Shown here one piece after another: positions 5,487 through 12,377 of a stretch of 14,342 nucleotides of DNA; position 1 is the stretch's first letter; each line of letters begins with the position of its first letter. The position numbers and the translations under genes were made by a program. The notes under the pieces were generated by a model. The model had not been told where the DNA came from, made no database searches, and saw only the letters and a program-made list of their open reading frames with translations. The DNA lies in assembly GCA_021158305.1 (NCBI GenBank), contig JAGGUU010000037.1, forward strand, positions 1 to 14,342. The letters are read 5' to 3'. Source of the stretch: Candidatus Bathyarchaeota archaeon (GTDB lineage Archaea > Thermoproteota > Bathyarchaeia > Bathyarchaeales > DTEX01).

Positions 5487-6068
5487 TTAAGATGTGTTTC
5501 CATAGTGTTTCTTTTTCACCTTCGCTACTTTCTCAAGATGGATTTGATATGCTTTCGCCTCCCATTTTTCTCTCCAGCTCCTCCACCCGGTCTTAACTAG
5601 CTTTTCCCTGAGGCTGATCTTTTCAGCAACCCACTCCAGCATTGGATAGAATCTCTTTTCGTTCTTGAGTCTTTCCAGAGGAAACCCAACTTCTGCGCAC
5701 CAGTCTAAATAACTCCTTTCAACCCTCTCTTGGAGCTCCCCTTCTATCCTAGTCTTTTCAACATAGAAGCCTCTCTGTTGGAGATACCTGCGTATGCTGG
5801 AAAGAATGTATCCGGAGCATACTTTGAAATACGTTTTTTCATCCGGTCGCATAACGTTCACTATCTCTTCAGCTATGCGTATGGCCTCAGCCAAATAGGC
5901 TTTCTTCTCAAAGTTTGGAGGTTGAAAAGCAGTTACCGGTATTCTACGCTCCATATATTTATGGTCGGGAAGCTTAAGCGCTCCTATGACGACGCCTAAA
6001 AGAAGATCACCCCAGCCAGCATCATCTATTAAAATAACTTTATCATAAATGAACCTATCCAATCCCAT
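5487..6068 (-). CDS. conserved archaeal protein of unknown function, RNase H-like N terminus suspected
   Basis: I do not recognise the family. The 193-aa protein opens with a hydrophobic strand and acidic pair, KVILIDDAGWGDLLLGVVIG (residues 10-29), a layout reminiscent of the first strand of RNase HII-type folds, where an acidic-Gly motif is followed by a Gly-rich strand. A basic helical C-terminal third follows (about 140-193, many Lys/Arg/Trp), ending KVKKKHYG. Other acids lie in NVMRPDEKTYFKVCSGY (about 70-86) and SYLDWCAEVGFPLERL (about 118-133). The basic tail suggests nucleic-acid binding. ATG 6068 is preceded by AGGGGA eight bases upstream, and a TATA-like element lies at 6132-6140. 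It is downstream of the S25e gene on the same strand (119-base gap). RNase H relation is inference only. Confidence 0.6.
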   Translation of the reverse strand: MGLDRFIYDKVILIDDAGWGDLLLGVVIGALKLPDHKYMERRIPVTAFQPPNFEKKAYLAEAIRIAEEIVNVMRPDEKTYFKVCSGYILSSIRRYLQQRGFYVEKTRIEGELQERVERSYLDWCAEVGFPLERLKNEKRFYPMLEWVAEKISLREKLVKTGWRSWREKWEAKAYQIHLEKVAKVKKKHYGNTS

Positions 6069-6131
6069 TCAGAATTTCCCCTAATTATCAGAGAACCTAC
6101 AAGTCCCCCCTTTCATACTCTTCAGTAGTAA

Positions 6132-6140
6132 ATTTATAAG
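6132..6140 (-). promoter_or_regulatory. TATA-like box for the 5487-6068 gene
   Basis: On the minus strand CTTATAAAT, a good archaeal box A, about 64-72 nt before ATG 6068 and so predicting a leader of roughly 40 nt. It implies this gene has its own promoter despite following the S25e gene. Confidence 0.5.
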
Positions 6141-6187
6141 TATTTTCTAAGAAATAGGAGGTTTCTCTGTGCTTAGTTACTAAGAGA

Positions 6188-6529
6188 TTACTCGGAGGGC
6201 TTATAGATCTTTAGGTTTCTACCCCCAGATACGTAGGTTATTATTCCCTTCTGATGCAAATCTTCGAGGAAGTCCTTTGCAACGCTTAGAAGAAGATTAA
6301 AACGTGACGCAACGGTATATGGTGTTATCACCTTCATGCTTCGCAGCTGCTTTATTACCTTCTCATCTTTGGGATCCGGGGGAATAATTCTTGCAGCTTT
6401 TAACTCAATCCGTGAAAGGCGTTTCTCCTTTTCAGTCCTTCTACGCTTTGCTTCTTTCCTTGCTTCCCTCTCTCTTCTCATCTGAGCCTTAGCGAGTTGT
6501 GTTAATGTAGGCTTCTTTTTACCGCCCAT
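6188..6529 (-). CDS. rps25e: small-subunit ribosomal protein S25e
   Basis: A 113-aa ribosomal protein found in eukaryotes and some archaea (Thermoproteota, Korarchaeota and relatives), sitting on the small subunit. The N terminus MGGKKKPTLTQLAKAQ and the following long Lys/Arg-rich stretch (to about 38) are a typical extended tail. The C-terminal winged helix (about 55-113) includes KVITPYTVASRFNLLLSVAK and ends HQKGIITYVSGGRNLKIYKP, the recognisable S25e signature. The frame is open to TTG 6541, but ATG 6529 is preceded by GAGG with six bases spacing and gives the conserved MGGKKK start, so it is chosen. A TATA-like element lies at 6562-6569. Its presence is the best single lineage clue in the window. 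Confidence 0.92.
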   Translation of the reverse strand: MGGKKKPTLTQLAKAQMRREREARKEAKRRRTEKEKRLSRIELKAARIIPPDPKDEKVIKQLRSMKVITPYTVASRFNLLLSVAKDFLEDLHQKGIITYVSGGRNLKIYKPSE

Positions 6530-6561
6530 TTTAATCCTCAAGGAAGAAAAATGAAGATCGA

Positions 6562-6569
6562 GTTTATAG
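6562..6569 (-). promoter_or_regulatory. TATA-like box for S25e gene
   Basis: On the minus strand CTATAAAC, about 25-30 nt ahead of an expected transcription start near 6538, giving a very short leader that includes the GAGG ribosome-binding site. Confidence 0.45.
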
Positions 6570-6605
6570 ATGTTTTGCTTATTCTTCTACCATAACAACG
6601 TAACA

Positions 6606-6898
6606 TTATGCTGTTTTAGGCTTTCCGTATGCCCTCAAATAAAAATCGTCGAGAACTACAGGCACTTTTTTCGTCATGCTTAATTCTTCTAATATAGTCT
6701 TAACCATGCGCAGTAAGAGAATCTGTGCCAACTGGCGTATGGAGACCGTGAATCTCGATCGATCCTACTGGCAGTATTGCAACTAGTCCTTTTTCAGCTG
6801 CATCTTTAACATTTAAGGCTTGTTAAATACTCATAGGGCATCGGCTTCGCCATGAAGTCTTCACCGTCAAGTAATAAGGTTTCAGTTTCAACGGTTTG
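6606..6898 (-). pseudogene. decayed creatininase-family amidohydrolase fragment
   Basis: Reading the minus strand from about 6898, frame A gives DGEDFMAKPMPYEYLTSL and then stops. One base off, from a run of three A (6812-6814 on plus), frame B continues NVKDAAEKGLVAILPVGSIE and then IHGLHTPVGTDSLTAHG before a stop near 6700. A second shift near 6704-6711 gives VKTILEELSMTKKVPVVLDD to a stop at 6606. The LPVGSIExHGxHxPVGTD core is the N-terminal signature of creatininase/creatinine amidohydrolase-like enzymes (PF02633), with the metal-binding Glu, His and Asp still present. An intact member is about 230-260 aa, so this is both frameshifted and lacking its C-terminal half. It lies just downstream of malate dehydrogenase on the same strand. 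A base-calling or assembly error could explain individual shifts but not the missing half. Confidence 0.75.
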
Positions 6899-6916
6899 TG
6901 ATGAGTGATATTCTTT

Positions 6917-7831
6917 CTAAGGTAATGAGATTTCTTCGATGATCCTTTTCATATTCTCTGCGCCTTTGTAGAATATGGATTTCTCATCTTCGTCAAGATC
7001 CCATTCGATTATCCTCTCAACTCCTCTGCTTCCTAGCTCCACAGGAACCCCGATGCTGATCCCTTTAAGACCATATTCTCCGTCCAGCACGGTTGAGACT
7101 ATAGCTAATCTTGAATCGCCCTTAATAATCATCTGAATTATATTTGCTGTGTTGCTCGCTGGAGCGTACACGGTTCTGCCTTTCTTAGAGATCACATTCA
7201 ACGCTGACTGTCTGATCTCCTCGGTTATCTCGACCCGTTCTTCCTTGCTGAATGCTTTCTTCTCTCCCTTCACCTTAACCTTACTAAAGACTGGAACTTG
7301 ATTCTCTCCATGTTCTCCGATGACGTATGCTTCAACTTCTAATACTGGAACATTAAGCCTCTTACTTATTGCTCTCCTGAACCTTGCTGAGTCAAGCATC
7401 CCCGCGCTTCCAATAACTCTTCTTCTCTCAAACCTCGTGATCTTCCACATGATGAAATTCATTATGTCTACAGGGTTAGTTAGGGTTACTACTACAGGCT
7501 TTCCTCGAATCTCCTTTACATTTAAGGCTATCGACTTCACTATCTGAGTATTCGCTTTGAGAAGATCCATTCTAGACTTCATATCCGGAGTTCTAGGTTT
7601 TCCAGCAGTTACAACTACTATGTCCGACCCGTCTGCATCTTCATACCCTCCAGCGGTTACGTCGATATTACTTCGAAAAGCCATGGCTTGAGCTATATCC
7701 TCAGCGTTTCCCTCGGCGAGTTCATGATACACATCAATTAGAACTATCTGATCAACGATCTCTCTAGCCGCCAATTCATACGCTATGCATGAACCTAGGC
7801 TTCCAACACCTATAACTGTCGCCTTCTTCAT
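6917..7831 (-). CDS. mdh: malate dehydrogenase (LDH-like family, NAD-dependent)
   Basis: Interconverts malate and oxaloacetate in the cytoplasm. The Rossmann motif GVGSLG is at 8-13 with Asp33 at the end of strand 2, favouring NAD over NADP. The substrate loop has Arg80 (at the position that is Gln in lactate dehydrogenases) and Arg87, so malate specificity is inferred. Asn120 in LTNPVD, Asp148 and Arg151 in GMLDSARF, and catalytic His174 in GEHGE complete the site. At 304 aa it is the usual archaeal size. ATG 7831 has no clear ribosome-binding site; a TATA-like CATATAAAT at 7871-7879 suggests a short leader. A decayed creatininase-like gene follows on the same strand. Confidence 0.93.
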   Translation of the reverse strand: MKKATVIGVGSLGSCIAYELAAREIVDQIVLIDVYHELAEGNAEDIAQAMAFRSNIDVTAGGYEDADGSDIVVVTAGKPRTPDMKSRMDLLKANTQIVKSIALNVKEIRGKPVVVTLTNPVDIMNFIMWKITRFERRRVIGSAGMLDSARFRRAISKRLNVPVLEVEAYVIGEHGENQVPVFSKVKVKGEKKAFSKEERVEITEEIRQSALNVISKKGRTVYAPASNTANIIQMIIKGDSRLAIVSTVLDGEYGLKGISIGVPVELGSRGVERIIEWDLDEDEKSIFYKGAENMKRIIEEISLP

Positions 7832-7870
7832 GAGGCATATTTAATTAATGATTAAACTTTAAGGATTTCC

Positions 7871-7879
7871 ATTTATATG
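7871..7879 (-). promoter_or_regulatory. TATA-like box for malate dehydrogenase
   Basis: CATATAAAT on the minus strand, 40-48 nt before ATG 7831, implying a leader of roughly 17 nt without an evident Shine-Dalgarno sequence. Confidence 0.45.
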
Positions 7880-7908
7880 ATTCAAGCAGAAATAATGCGA
7901 AAAAGCTT

Positions 7909-7917
7909 CTTAAAATT
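7909..7917 (+). promoter_or_regulatory. TATA-like box for second cyclophilin-like gene
   Basis: CTTAAAATT about 25 nt before an expected start near 7938-7942. If right, transcription begins downstream of GTG 7932, which favours TTG 7965 as the true start. Confidence 0.4.
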
Positions 7918-7964
7918 CCAAAAATATTAATGTGAGAAGGCTATATCATAGAGTGGTGAGTGGA

Positions 7965-8354
7965 TTGACTAAAAAAATCAAGATAATAAGTGAAAGAATA
8001 GGAGAAGTCGAAGCTATCCTGCTTGAGGATAAGGCTCCGAAGACCGTTGAGGCCATATGGAATATACTTCCAATAGAGGCTAGGGCAAATACATGGGGCG
8101 ACGAAATATACTTTTCGATACCAGTTAGGCTTGAAGGCGAAAATGTCCATGAAACCGTTGAGGAAGGCGATATAGGCTACTGGCCTCCGGGTCAGGGATT
8201 CTGCATATTCTTCGGGCCTACGCCTATAAGCCGCAGAGGAGAAATAAGACCAGCAGATCCTGTTAATGTCTTCGGAAAAGTTGAGGGAGATCCAAAGATC
8301 TTTAAGAAAGTTAGAAGCGGAGATAGAATAAGGATAGAAAAGGTAGAAGAGTAA
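7965..8354 (+). CDS. cyclophilin-like domain protein (DUF369/PF04126-type), copy 2
   Basis: A paralogue of the protein at 5111-5485. Shared landmarks are a beta start with IGEVEAILLEDKAPKTVEAI, the WGDEIYFSIPVRL strand, GDIGYWPPGQGFCIFFGPTP (compare AYWPMGRALCIFYENAKP), and the closing VFGKVEGDPKIFKKVRSGDRIRIEK. This copy is closer to the family standard as I recall it: it has the acidic NVHETVEEGD turn and the GPTP loop that copy 1 has altered. Function of the family is not established. I start at TTG 7965 because GGTGAG precedes it by five bases and the protein then begins MTKKIKI; the frame is open from GTG 7932, which would add eleven residues. It is divergent from malate dehydrogenase. 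Confidence 0.82.
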   Translation: MTKKIKIISERIGEVEAILLEDKAPKTVEAIWNILPIEARANTWGDEIYFSIPVRLEGENVHETVEEGDIGYWPPGQGFCIFFGPTPISRRGEIRPADPVNVFGKVEGDPKIFKKVRSGDRIRIEKVEE

Positions 8355-8451
8355 AAGTAAAAGATAACAGCGAGGCTAGCATTCCTATTAATTATTTCGT
8401 TTTTCTCCAGAGATCTAAGAATTTATCTTTCTTATTCACCCTATTATCTTT

Positions 8452-8458
8452 GGGGAGG
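8452..8458 (+). promoter_or_regulatory. strong ribosome-binding site deciding a TTG start
   Basis: GGGGAGG five bases ahead of TTG 8464, the start of the KaiC-like gene. The TTG would not be obvious without it. Confidence 0.7.
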
Positions 8459-8463
8459 TACTA

Positions 8464-9255
8464 TTGTCCGTTGAGAGGCTTTCTATAGGCATACCGGAAC
8501 TAGATAGTATGCTCGCTGGAGGGATACCGGCAGGCTTTACGGTCGCCGTTACGGGAGAGCCGGGAACAGGCAAGACGGTTCTTTGTATACACTTTATAGC
8601 TGAGGGTATACGGGAAGGAGATAAATGCGTTTATGTAACGACTGAGGAAAGCAGAGAGTCAATAATTGTGCAGGCAAGCCAGTTTGGATTCGATTTTTCC
8701 AAGAGTATAAGAGAGAATAACCTTGTATTGATCGACGCACTGATGGGGCTCAAGGATAAATGGTCTCTGCAGAGCTTAGATGTGGAGGAGCTGGTCGATA
8801 AAGTGATTCAGGCTAAGAAAGCCTTAGGATATGGCAGAGCGAGGCTCGTAATTGATTCTCTATCGGCTTTCTGGCTTGATAAACCTGCTATGTCTAGGAG
8901 GCATTCCTACTTTGTTAAGAAGGTCCTATCTAAATGGGGATTTACAACCCTCGTAACTTCACAGTATGCCATAACAACTTCTGAAGCATTTGGATGGGGA
9001 GTTGAGCATATAGCCGACGGGATCATCCGTTTCAGAAGATCCGTTAAGGGAGGGGTTCTTAGAAGATATATACTTATAGAAAAGATGAGGCAAACCCCTC
9101 ATAGCTTAAAGATGTACGAGGTTGAGATAATTGACGGCAGAGGCTTAGTTATCAGGGGGTCGGTTGACATGCGAAAGGAGGATATTGCTCTTCCAAGACA
9201 CGTTATGAATAGGATTCGTAAGGCATCACAGAAGAGAGATGCTGAAATACCTTGA
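8464..9255 (+). CDS. KaiC/RadA-like P-loop ATPase, single domain
   Basis: A 263-aa RecA-fold ATPase of the archaeal KaiC-like group. It opens with the family hallmark RLSIGIPELDSMLAGGIPAG, then Walker A GEPGTGKT (31-38), the catalytic glutamate pair TTEES (59-63), and Walker B ARLVIDSLSAF (126-135, Asp131). A KMR segment at 207-209 could supply the inter-subunit basic finger, so a hexameric or filament ring is likely by family analogy. The C-terminal 30 residues are basic, past the core. Substrate is unknown; members act in signalling, DNA handling and repair-like roles. Its stop overlaps the start of the primase-like gene by 4 bases (TTGA), so the two are translationally coupled and probably made in fixed proportion. 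Confidence 0.88.
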   Translation: MSVERLSIGIPELDSMLAGGIPAGFTVAVTGEPGTGKTVLCIHFIAEGIREGDKCVYVTTEESRESIIVQASQFGFDFSKSIRENNLVLIDALMGLKDKWSLQSLDVEELVDKVIQAKKALGYGRARLVIDSLSAFWLDKPAMSRRHSYFVKKVLSKWGFTTLVTSQYAITTSEAFGWGVEHIADGIIRFRRSVKGGVLRRYILIEKMRQTPHSLKMYEVEIIDGRGLVIRGSVDMRKEDIALPRHVMNRIRKASQKRDAEIP

Positions 9256-10124
9256 GCCTAGCTAGAGAACATTATTCTCGCCTTGACGTTCAGAAGGAAA
9301 TAATTGATTTTTGTAGGAACCGCTGGGCAGCAGCCCATTATGTAGACTCTGAAGGTAACATGATCTTTAGAAGATATTCGCGTGGAAAACCTCTTAGGAT
9401 TGATAATACTGAAGATTTCTTCAAAATCATGACTTTAAAGGGTTATGTCTTGAGGTCAATATACGCTACGGCTAACGTTTACTGGAAATCTGAAAGTATT
9501 GAAGAAGTATATGACTTAACAAATATTCGACGGTGTAGTGCTGTATGGGATATCGACGGGAAACTATCAAAGTGGAGAAAAACGCTGAAGGTTGCGAAGG
9601 AGATAATCGCCTTCTTGAATGATAGAGGCGTAGAGAAATCCGTATTTTTAAAGTGGTCTGGGAACGGATGTCACGTTCACATCCACGAGGAAGCGTTCTC
9701 AGAGGATCTCTTAAAGAAGCATCATCCACTTGACCTAGCTTACGCATTAGTAGAATATGTAAATTCCAAAGTTCTCCCAAGATTAAGAGAAATTTTAATG
9801 AGGGAAAAGATCGAGGTGGAAAACAAAATCGATCCTACACGTGTCTTCACGTGTCCGCTCAGTCTCCACCGTGAGCTTAATGTGGTGTGTATCTGTTTCC
9901 GGTCAGAAGATATTGAAGAATTCACGCCTGAATGGATAAATCCATCAAGCTTTCGTCATGATCCATCTTGGCGGAGATTCATGAGAGGAGAAGCAGACGA
10001 GATAGCTGAGACCGCGTACAAAACAATAGGTGGATATCCTTTGAAGCGAAGACGGATAAGAAGAAAGACCGTGCCTCTTGATAAGCAGATAATAAAATGG
10101 CTTTGGAAAGCTGAGGAAAACTAA
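9252..10124 (+). CDS. archaeo-eukaryotic primase (PriS-like) superfamily protein
   Basis: A stand-alone member of the AEP nucleotidyltransferase superfamily, which synthesises primers or fills gaps in DNA/RNA. Motif I is VWDID (98-102; metal acids Asp100, Asp102). Motif II is WSGNGCHVHI (135-144; SGxxGxHxH with His141 and His143). Motif III is around KIDPTRVFTCPLSLHRE (192-208), with Asp194 and the PxSLH segment that in PriS reads PGSLH. At 290 aa it is a little below genuine PriS (about 330-400), and no large-subunit gene is next to it, so it is probably a specialised paralogue rather than the replicative primase. The last 30 residues are basic. TTG 9252 overlaps the KaiC-like stop. Polymerase, ligase-associated or nuclease-less repair roles are open. 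Confidence 0.72.
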   Translation: MSLAREHYSRLDVQKEIIDFCRNRWAAAHYVDSEGNMIFRRYSRGKPLRIDNTEDFFKIMTLKGYVLRSIYATANVYWKSESIEEVYDLTNIRRCSAVWDIDGKLSKWRKTLKVAKEIIAFLNDRGVEKSVFLKWSGNGCHVHIHEEAFSEDLLKKHHPLDLAYALVEYVNSKVLPRLREILMREKIEVENKIDPTRVFTCPLSLHRELNVVCICFRSEDIEEFTPEWINPSSFRHDPSWRRFMRGEADEIAETAYKTIGGYPLKRRRIRRKTVPLDKQIIKWLWKAEEN

Positions 10125-10194
10125 TCTCGCAACCATAGGAGTAGATTTTTTATGCGTTCCTAATAATGGCTCATCAAAGCGGTGAACCGTGAAG

Positions 10195-11325
10195 ATGAAG
10201 AGTAAAGCGGAGAGTTTTTCCGAAGAGTTTAGGGACCGAGACATAATCACATTAGGCTCTATTAAGGTTAGGCTCTTATTTTTTGACTCACTTGGGGCTA
10301 AATGCAGCTCTGTACTTGTGGAAACACCGGATGTATCGATTCTAATTGATCCCGGCGCTGCTGGATTGCAACCGAGTTTTCCTCTGCCGCGGGAAGAGAA
10401 GATTCGCCTTCGGGAAGAAGCGTTTAAGCGGATACGCCATTATGGAACATCCTCAGACATCGTGGTTATAACCCATTATCACTATGATCATCATGTTCAT
10501 CCCAGCCGAATAGGAGAGATGGCTTGCCTTTTCAGAGGCAAAACTCTACTTGTGAAAGATCCAAACCAGTGGATAAACAGATCTCAGAGATCCAGAGCCC
10601 TTAAGTTTCTTTCGGAGATCTATCGAATCTCCGGAGGAAATGAACCATTCGAGGACTTGATGGAAGCTTCAAGATTTAAAATGACGAGCGACCCATTCGA
10701 AAGACATCCAAAGACAGCGTCTCTGTGGAGAAGATCAAAAGGAAAAAAGTTAAAAGTCTACCAGGCGAAAAAACGGTGGTTTGAGAAGATCGTAGAGAGC
10801 TGGAAACAAAATAAATGGGTAAGGAGCTTCGAAGTTGGGAGAACAAAAATACTTTTCGCGGATGGCAGAGAATTCGTGTTCGGCAATACAAGGATAAAGT
10901 TCACTTTTCCACTCTTTCATGGACAGTTTCTCGATAATGTTGGGTGGGTTATAGGCTTAACAGTTGAACATGCAGGAAACAAGTTTCTTTTCTCCTCAGA
11001 TCTTCAAGGGCCAATAATAGAAGAGTATGCCGAATGGATCATAAACTCGAAACCAAACGTCATGGTTGCGGATGGACCGCCACTTTATACGTATGGATTC
11101 ATGATAGGAAAGGAAGAAATTAAGAATGTGATTGGTAATATGCAACGTATCATATGCGAAGCCAGACCTTCGAAGATCATATGGGACCACCATATCTGTA
11201 GAGGAATCTTTAAGCCGAAAATGAGAGAGGTATATTCTTGCGCGAAGAGAAAAGGAGTTGACATATGCACGGCTGCTGAACATATAGGACTTAAACCTCT
11301 CATTGAACGGGCTAAACCTCCCTAG
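10195..11325 (+). CDS. UPF0282-like metallo-beta-lactamase-fold protein with N-terminal extension
   Basis: Archaeal metallo-beta-lactamase-superfamily hydrolase of the COG2248/UPF0282 type. Numbered from ATG 10195 (the frame is also open from GTG 10189, two residues longer), the LIDPGAA strand is at about 50-56 and the metal motif THYHYDHH at about 93-100. NRSQRSRA, ADGREFVFGNTRIKF, LFHGQF, FLFSSDLQGP, VADGPP, IWDHH and TAAEHIGL follow in family order. Substrate is unknown. Family members usually begin at the strand corresponding to KVRLLFFDSLG; here about 22 extra residues precede it, and a Lys/Arg/Trp-rich insertion (about 145-205) makes the protein 376 aa against roughly 300. Start ATG 10195 follows GGTGA by nine bases. 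It lies 64-70 bases after the primase-like gene on the same strand. Confidence 0.82.
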   Translation: MKSKAESFSEEFRDRDIITLGSIKVRLLFFDSLGAKCSSVLVETPDVSILIDPGAAGLQPSFPLPREEKIRLREEAFKRIRHYGTSSDIVVITHYHYDHHVHPSRIGEMACLFRGKTLLVKDPNQWINRSQRSRALKFLSEIYRISGGNEPFEDLMEASRFKMTSDPFERHPKTASLWRRSKGKKLKVYQAKKRWFEKIVESWKQNKWVRSFEVGRTKILFADGREFVFGNTRIKFTFPLFHGQFLDNVGWVIGLTVEHAGNKFLFSSDLQGPIIEEYAEWIINSKPNVMVADGPPLYTYGFMIGKEEIKNVIGNMQRIICEARPSKIIWDHHICRGIFKPKMREVYSCAKRKGVDICTAAEHIGLKPLIERAKPP

Positions 11326-11391
11326 TCGAGGTAGCAGAAGACAAAATGGCCATATTAGTCGTTTCTAATCATTATTCTATGGTGACTCCCG

Positions 11392-12288
11392 GTGCCCTCG
11401 ATATTCATCTTTGGATTATTCCCAGAAGACTCGGGTAAAACGATTATTTCATCCGCTCTTGCGAGGGGCTTTATAAACAGGGGGATTAAAACATGCGTTT
11501 TCAAGCCACGTTCAGGTCATGATTTTTGGCGTCAACACGACGCATACCTTAAATGTAAGAAGAAAGGAAAGCTCTTTTGCGAGGATATAATAAAGCTTAG
11601 GAGGGCATGCAAATGCTCCTTACCTCCTGAAGTTTTGAATCCTGTAGACGCGTTGATGAGCCCGTTAAATGCTAAAAAATTCATTGACGAGAAAATGATA
11701 AACCATCTTTATCTCCTTGATGAGAATGTATTTTCGCATCTAATAGTTGAAAGATACACAATATGCGGGAATAGAGCTGAGAATATTTTCTGCGTCAATG
11801 CCGAAGCAACAAGGACGCAATCCGCAATCATTGACGAAGAATATTTACATAGGCTGGAAAGCCGTGCTGATGAAATCATCTACGTGAATAGCTTGGAAGA
11901 ATGGAATAGCGTTTCTCAGAGATACTCTCCCAGGGCTATACGGAGCTGCTACGAGAAGCTCTCTGAGAAGTTTGAATACATAATAATTGAGGGCTTTAAC
12001 GACGCCGTATGTCCAGATGAAACATTACGATACGACTTGACCATTGGAGTAGCTCCCGGAGTAGCCATCTTCTATGATGCTGAGATCTTCCAGAAAGCTC
12101 TAAGAATGCTCGGGGAGATCAGAGATCCGAAAACTCTCAGAGCACGGGATGTAATCAAGTATTTGAAGAAAAAAGAGATCTCATTGATACCAGCTCTCCC
12201 ATCATCACATCTCAGAAACTACGATACTCTAAGCAGAGATCTGAACAGGATAGTTGATCTTTCAATAAAAGTAATCCAAGAAAAGTGA
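11392..12288 (+). CDS. BioD/CobQ-like P-loop ATPase of unknown substrate
   Basis: A 298-aa P-loop protein with a deviant Walker A, GLFPEDSGKT (8-17), as in the dethiobiotin synthetase/cobyric acid synthase group. Support comes from KPRSG at 38-42 (BioD has KPxxTG there) and an IIIEGFND at 197-204 where BioD-like enzymes have EGAGG. A cysteine cluster, Cys55, Cys63, Cys73 and Cys75, could bind a metal or cluster. The C-terminal part is mixed alpha/beta. ATP-dependent amide, ligase or cofactor-insertion chemistry is typical of the fold, but the substrate cannot be told and no cofactor-biosynthesis gene is nearby. GTG 11392 follows GGTGA by six bases. It is 66 bases after the UPF0282-type gene, same strand. 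Confidence is high for the fold and low for function. Confidence 0.7.
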   Translation: MPSIFIFGLFPEDSGKTIISSALARGFINRGIKTCVFKPRSGHDFWRQHDAYLKCKKKGKLFCEDIIKLRRACKCSLPPEVLNPVDALMSPLNAKKFIDEKMINHLYLLDENVFSHLIVERYTICGNRAENIFCVNAEATRTQSAIIDEEYLHRLESRADEIIYVNSLEEWNSVSQRYSPRAIRSCYEKLSEKFEYIIIEGFNDAVCPDETLRYDLTIGVAPGVAIFYDAEIFQKALRMLGEIRDPKTLRARDVIKYLKKKEISLIPALPSSHLRNYDTLSRDLNRIVDLSIKVIQEK

Positions 12289-12326
12289 CTGAAAGAGATA
12301 TCGATCTTACATTCCAGACAAAAAAC

Positions 12327-12335
12327 CTATAAGTT
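12327..12335 (+). promoter_or_regulatory. TATA-like element for the isomerase gene
   Basis: CTATAAGTT, followed by a TTTTAA, about 45 nt before TTG 12378, predicting a start near 12360. It suggests that the isomerase gene is transcribed separately from the P-loop gene. Confidence 0.4.
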
Positions 12336-12377
12336 TTTAAGGATTACGCCGCTAAAATCCATGTAGCAGCTTATGTC

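Noticed and set aside
6172..6184. CTTAG-TTA-CTAAG hairpin just past the S25e stop
   Set aside because: A 5-bp AT-rich stem with no T-run is too weak to call a terminator.
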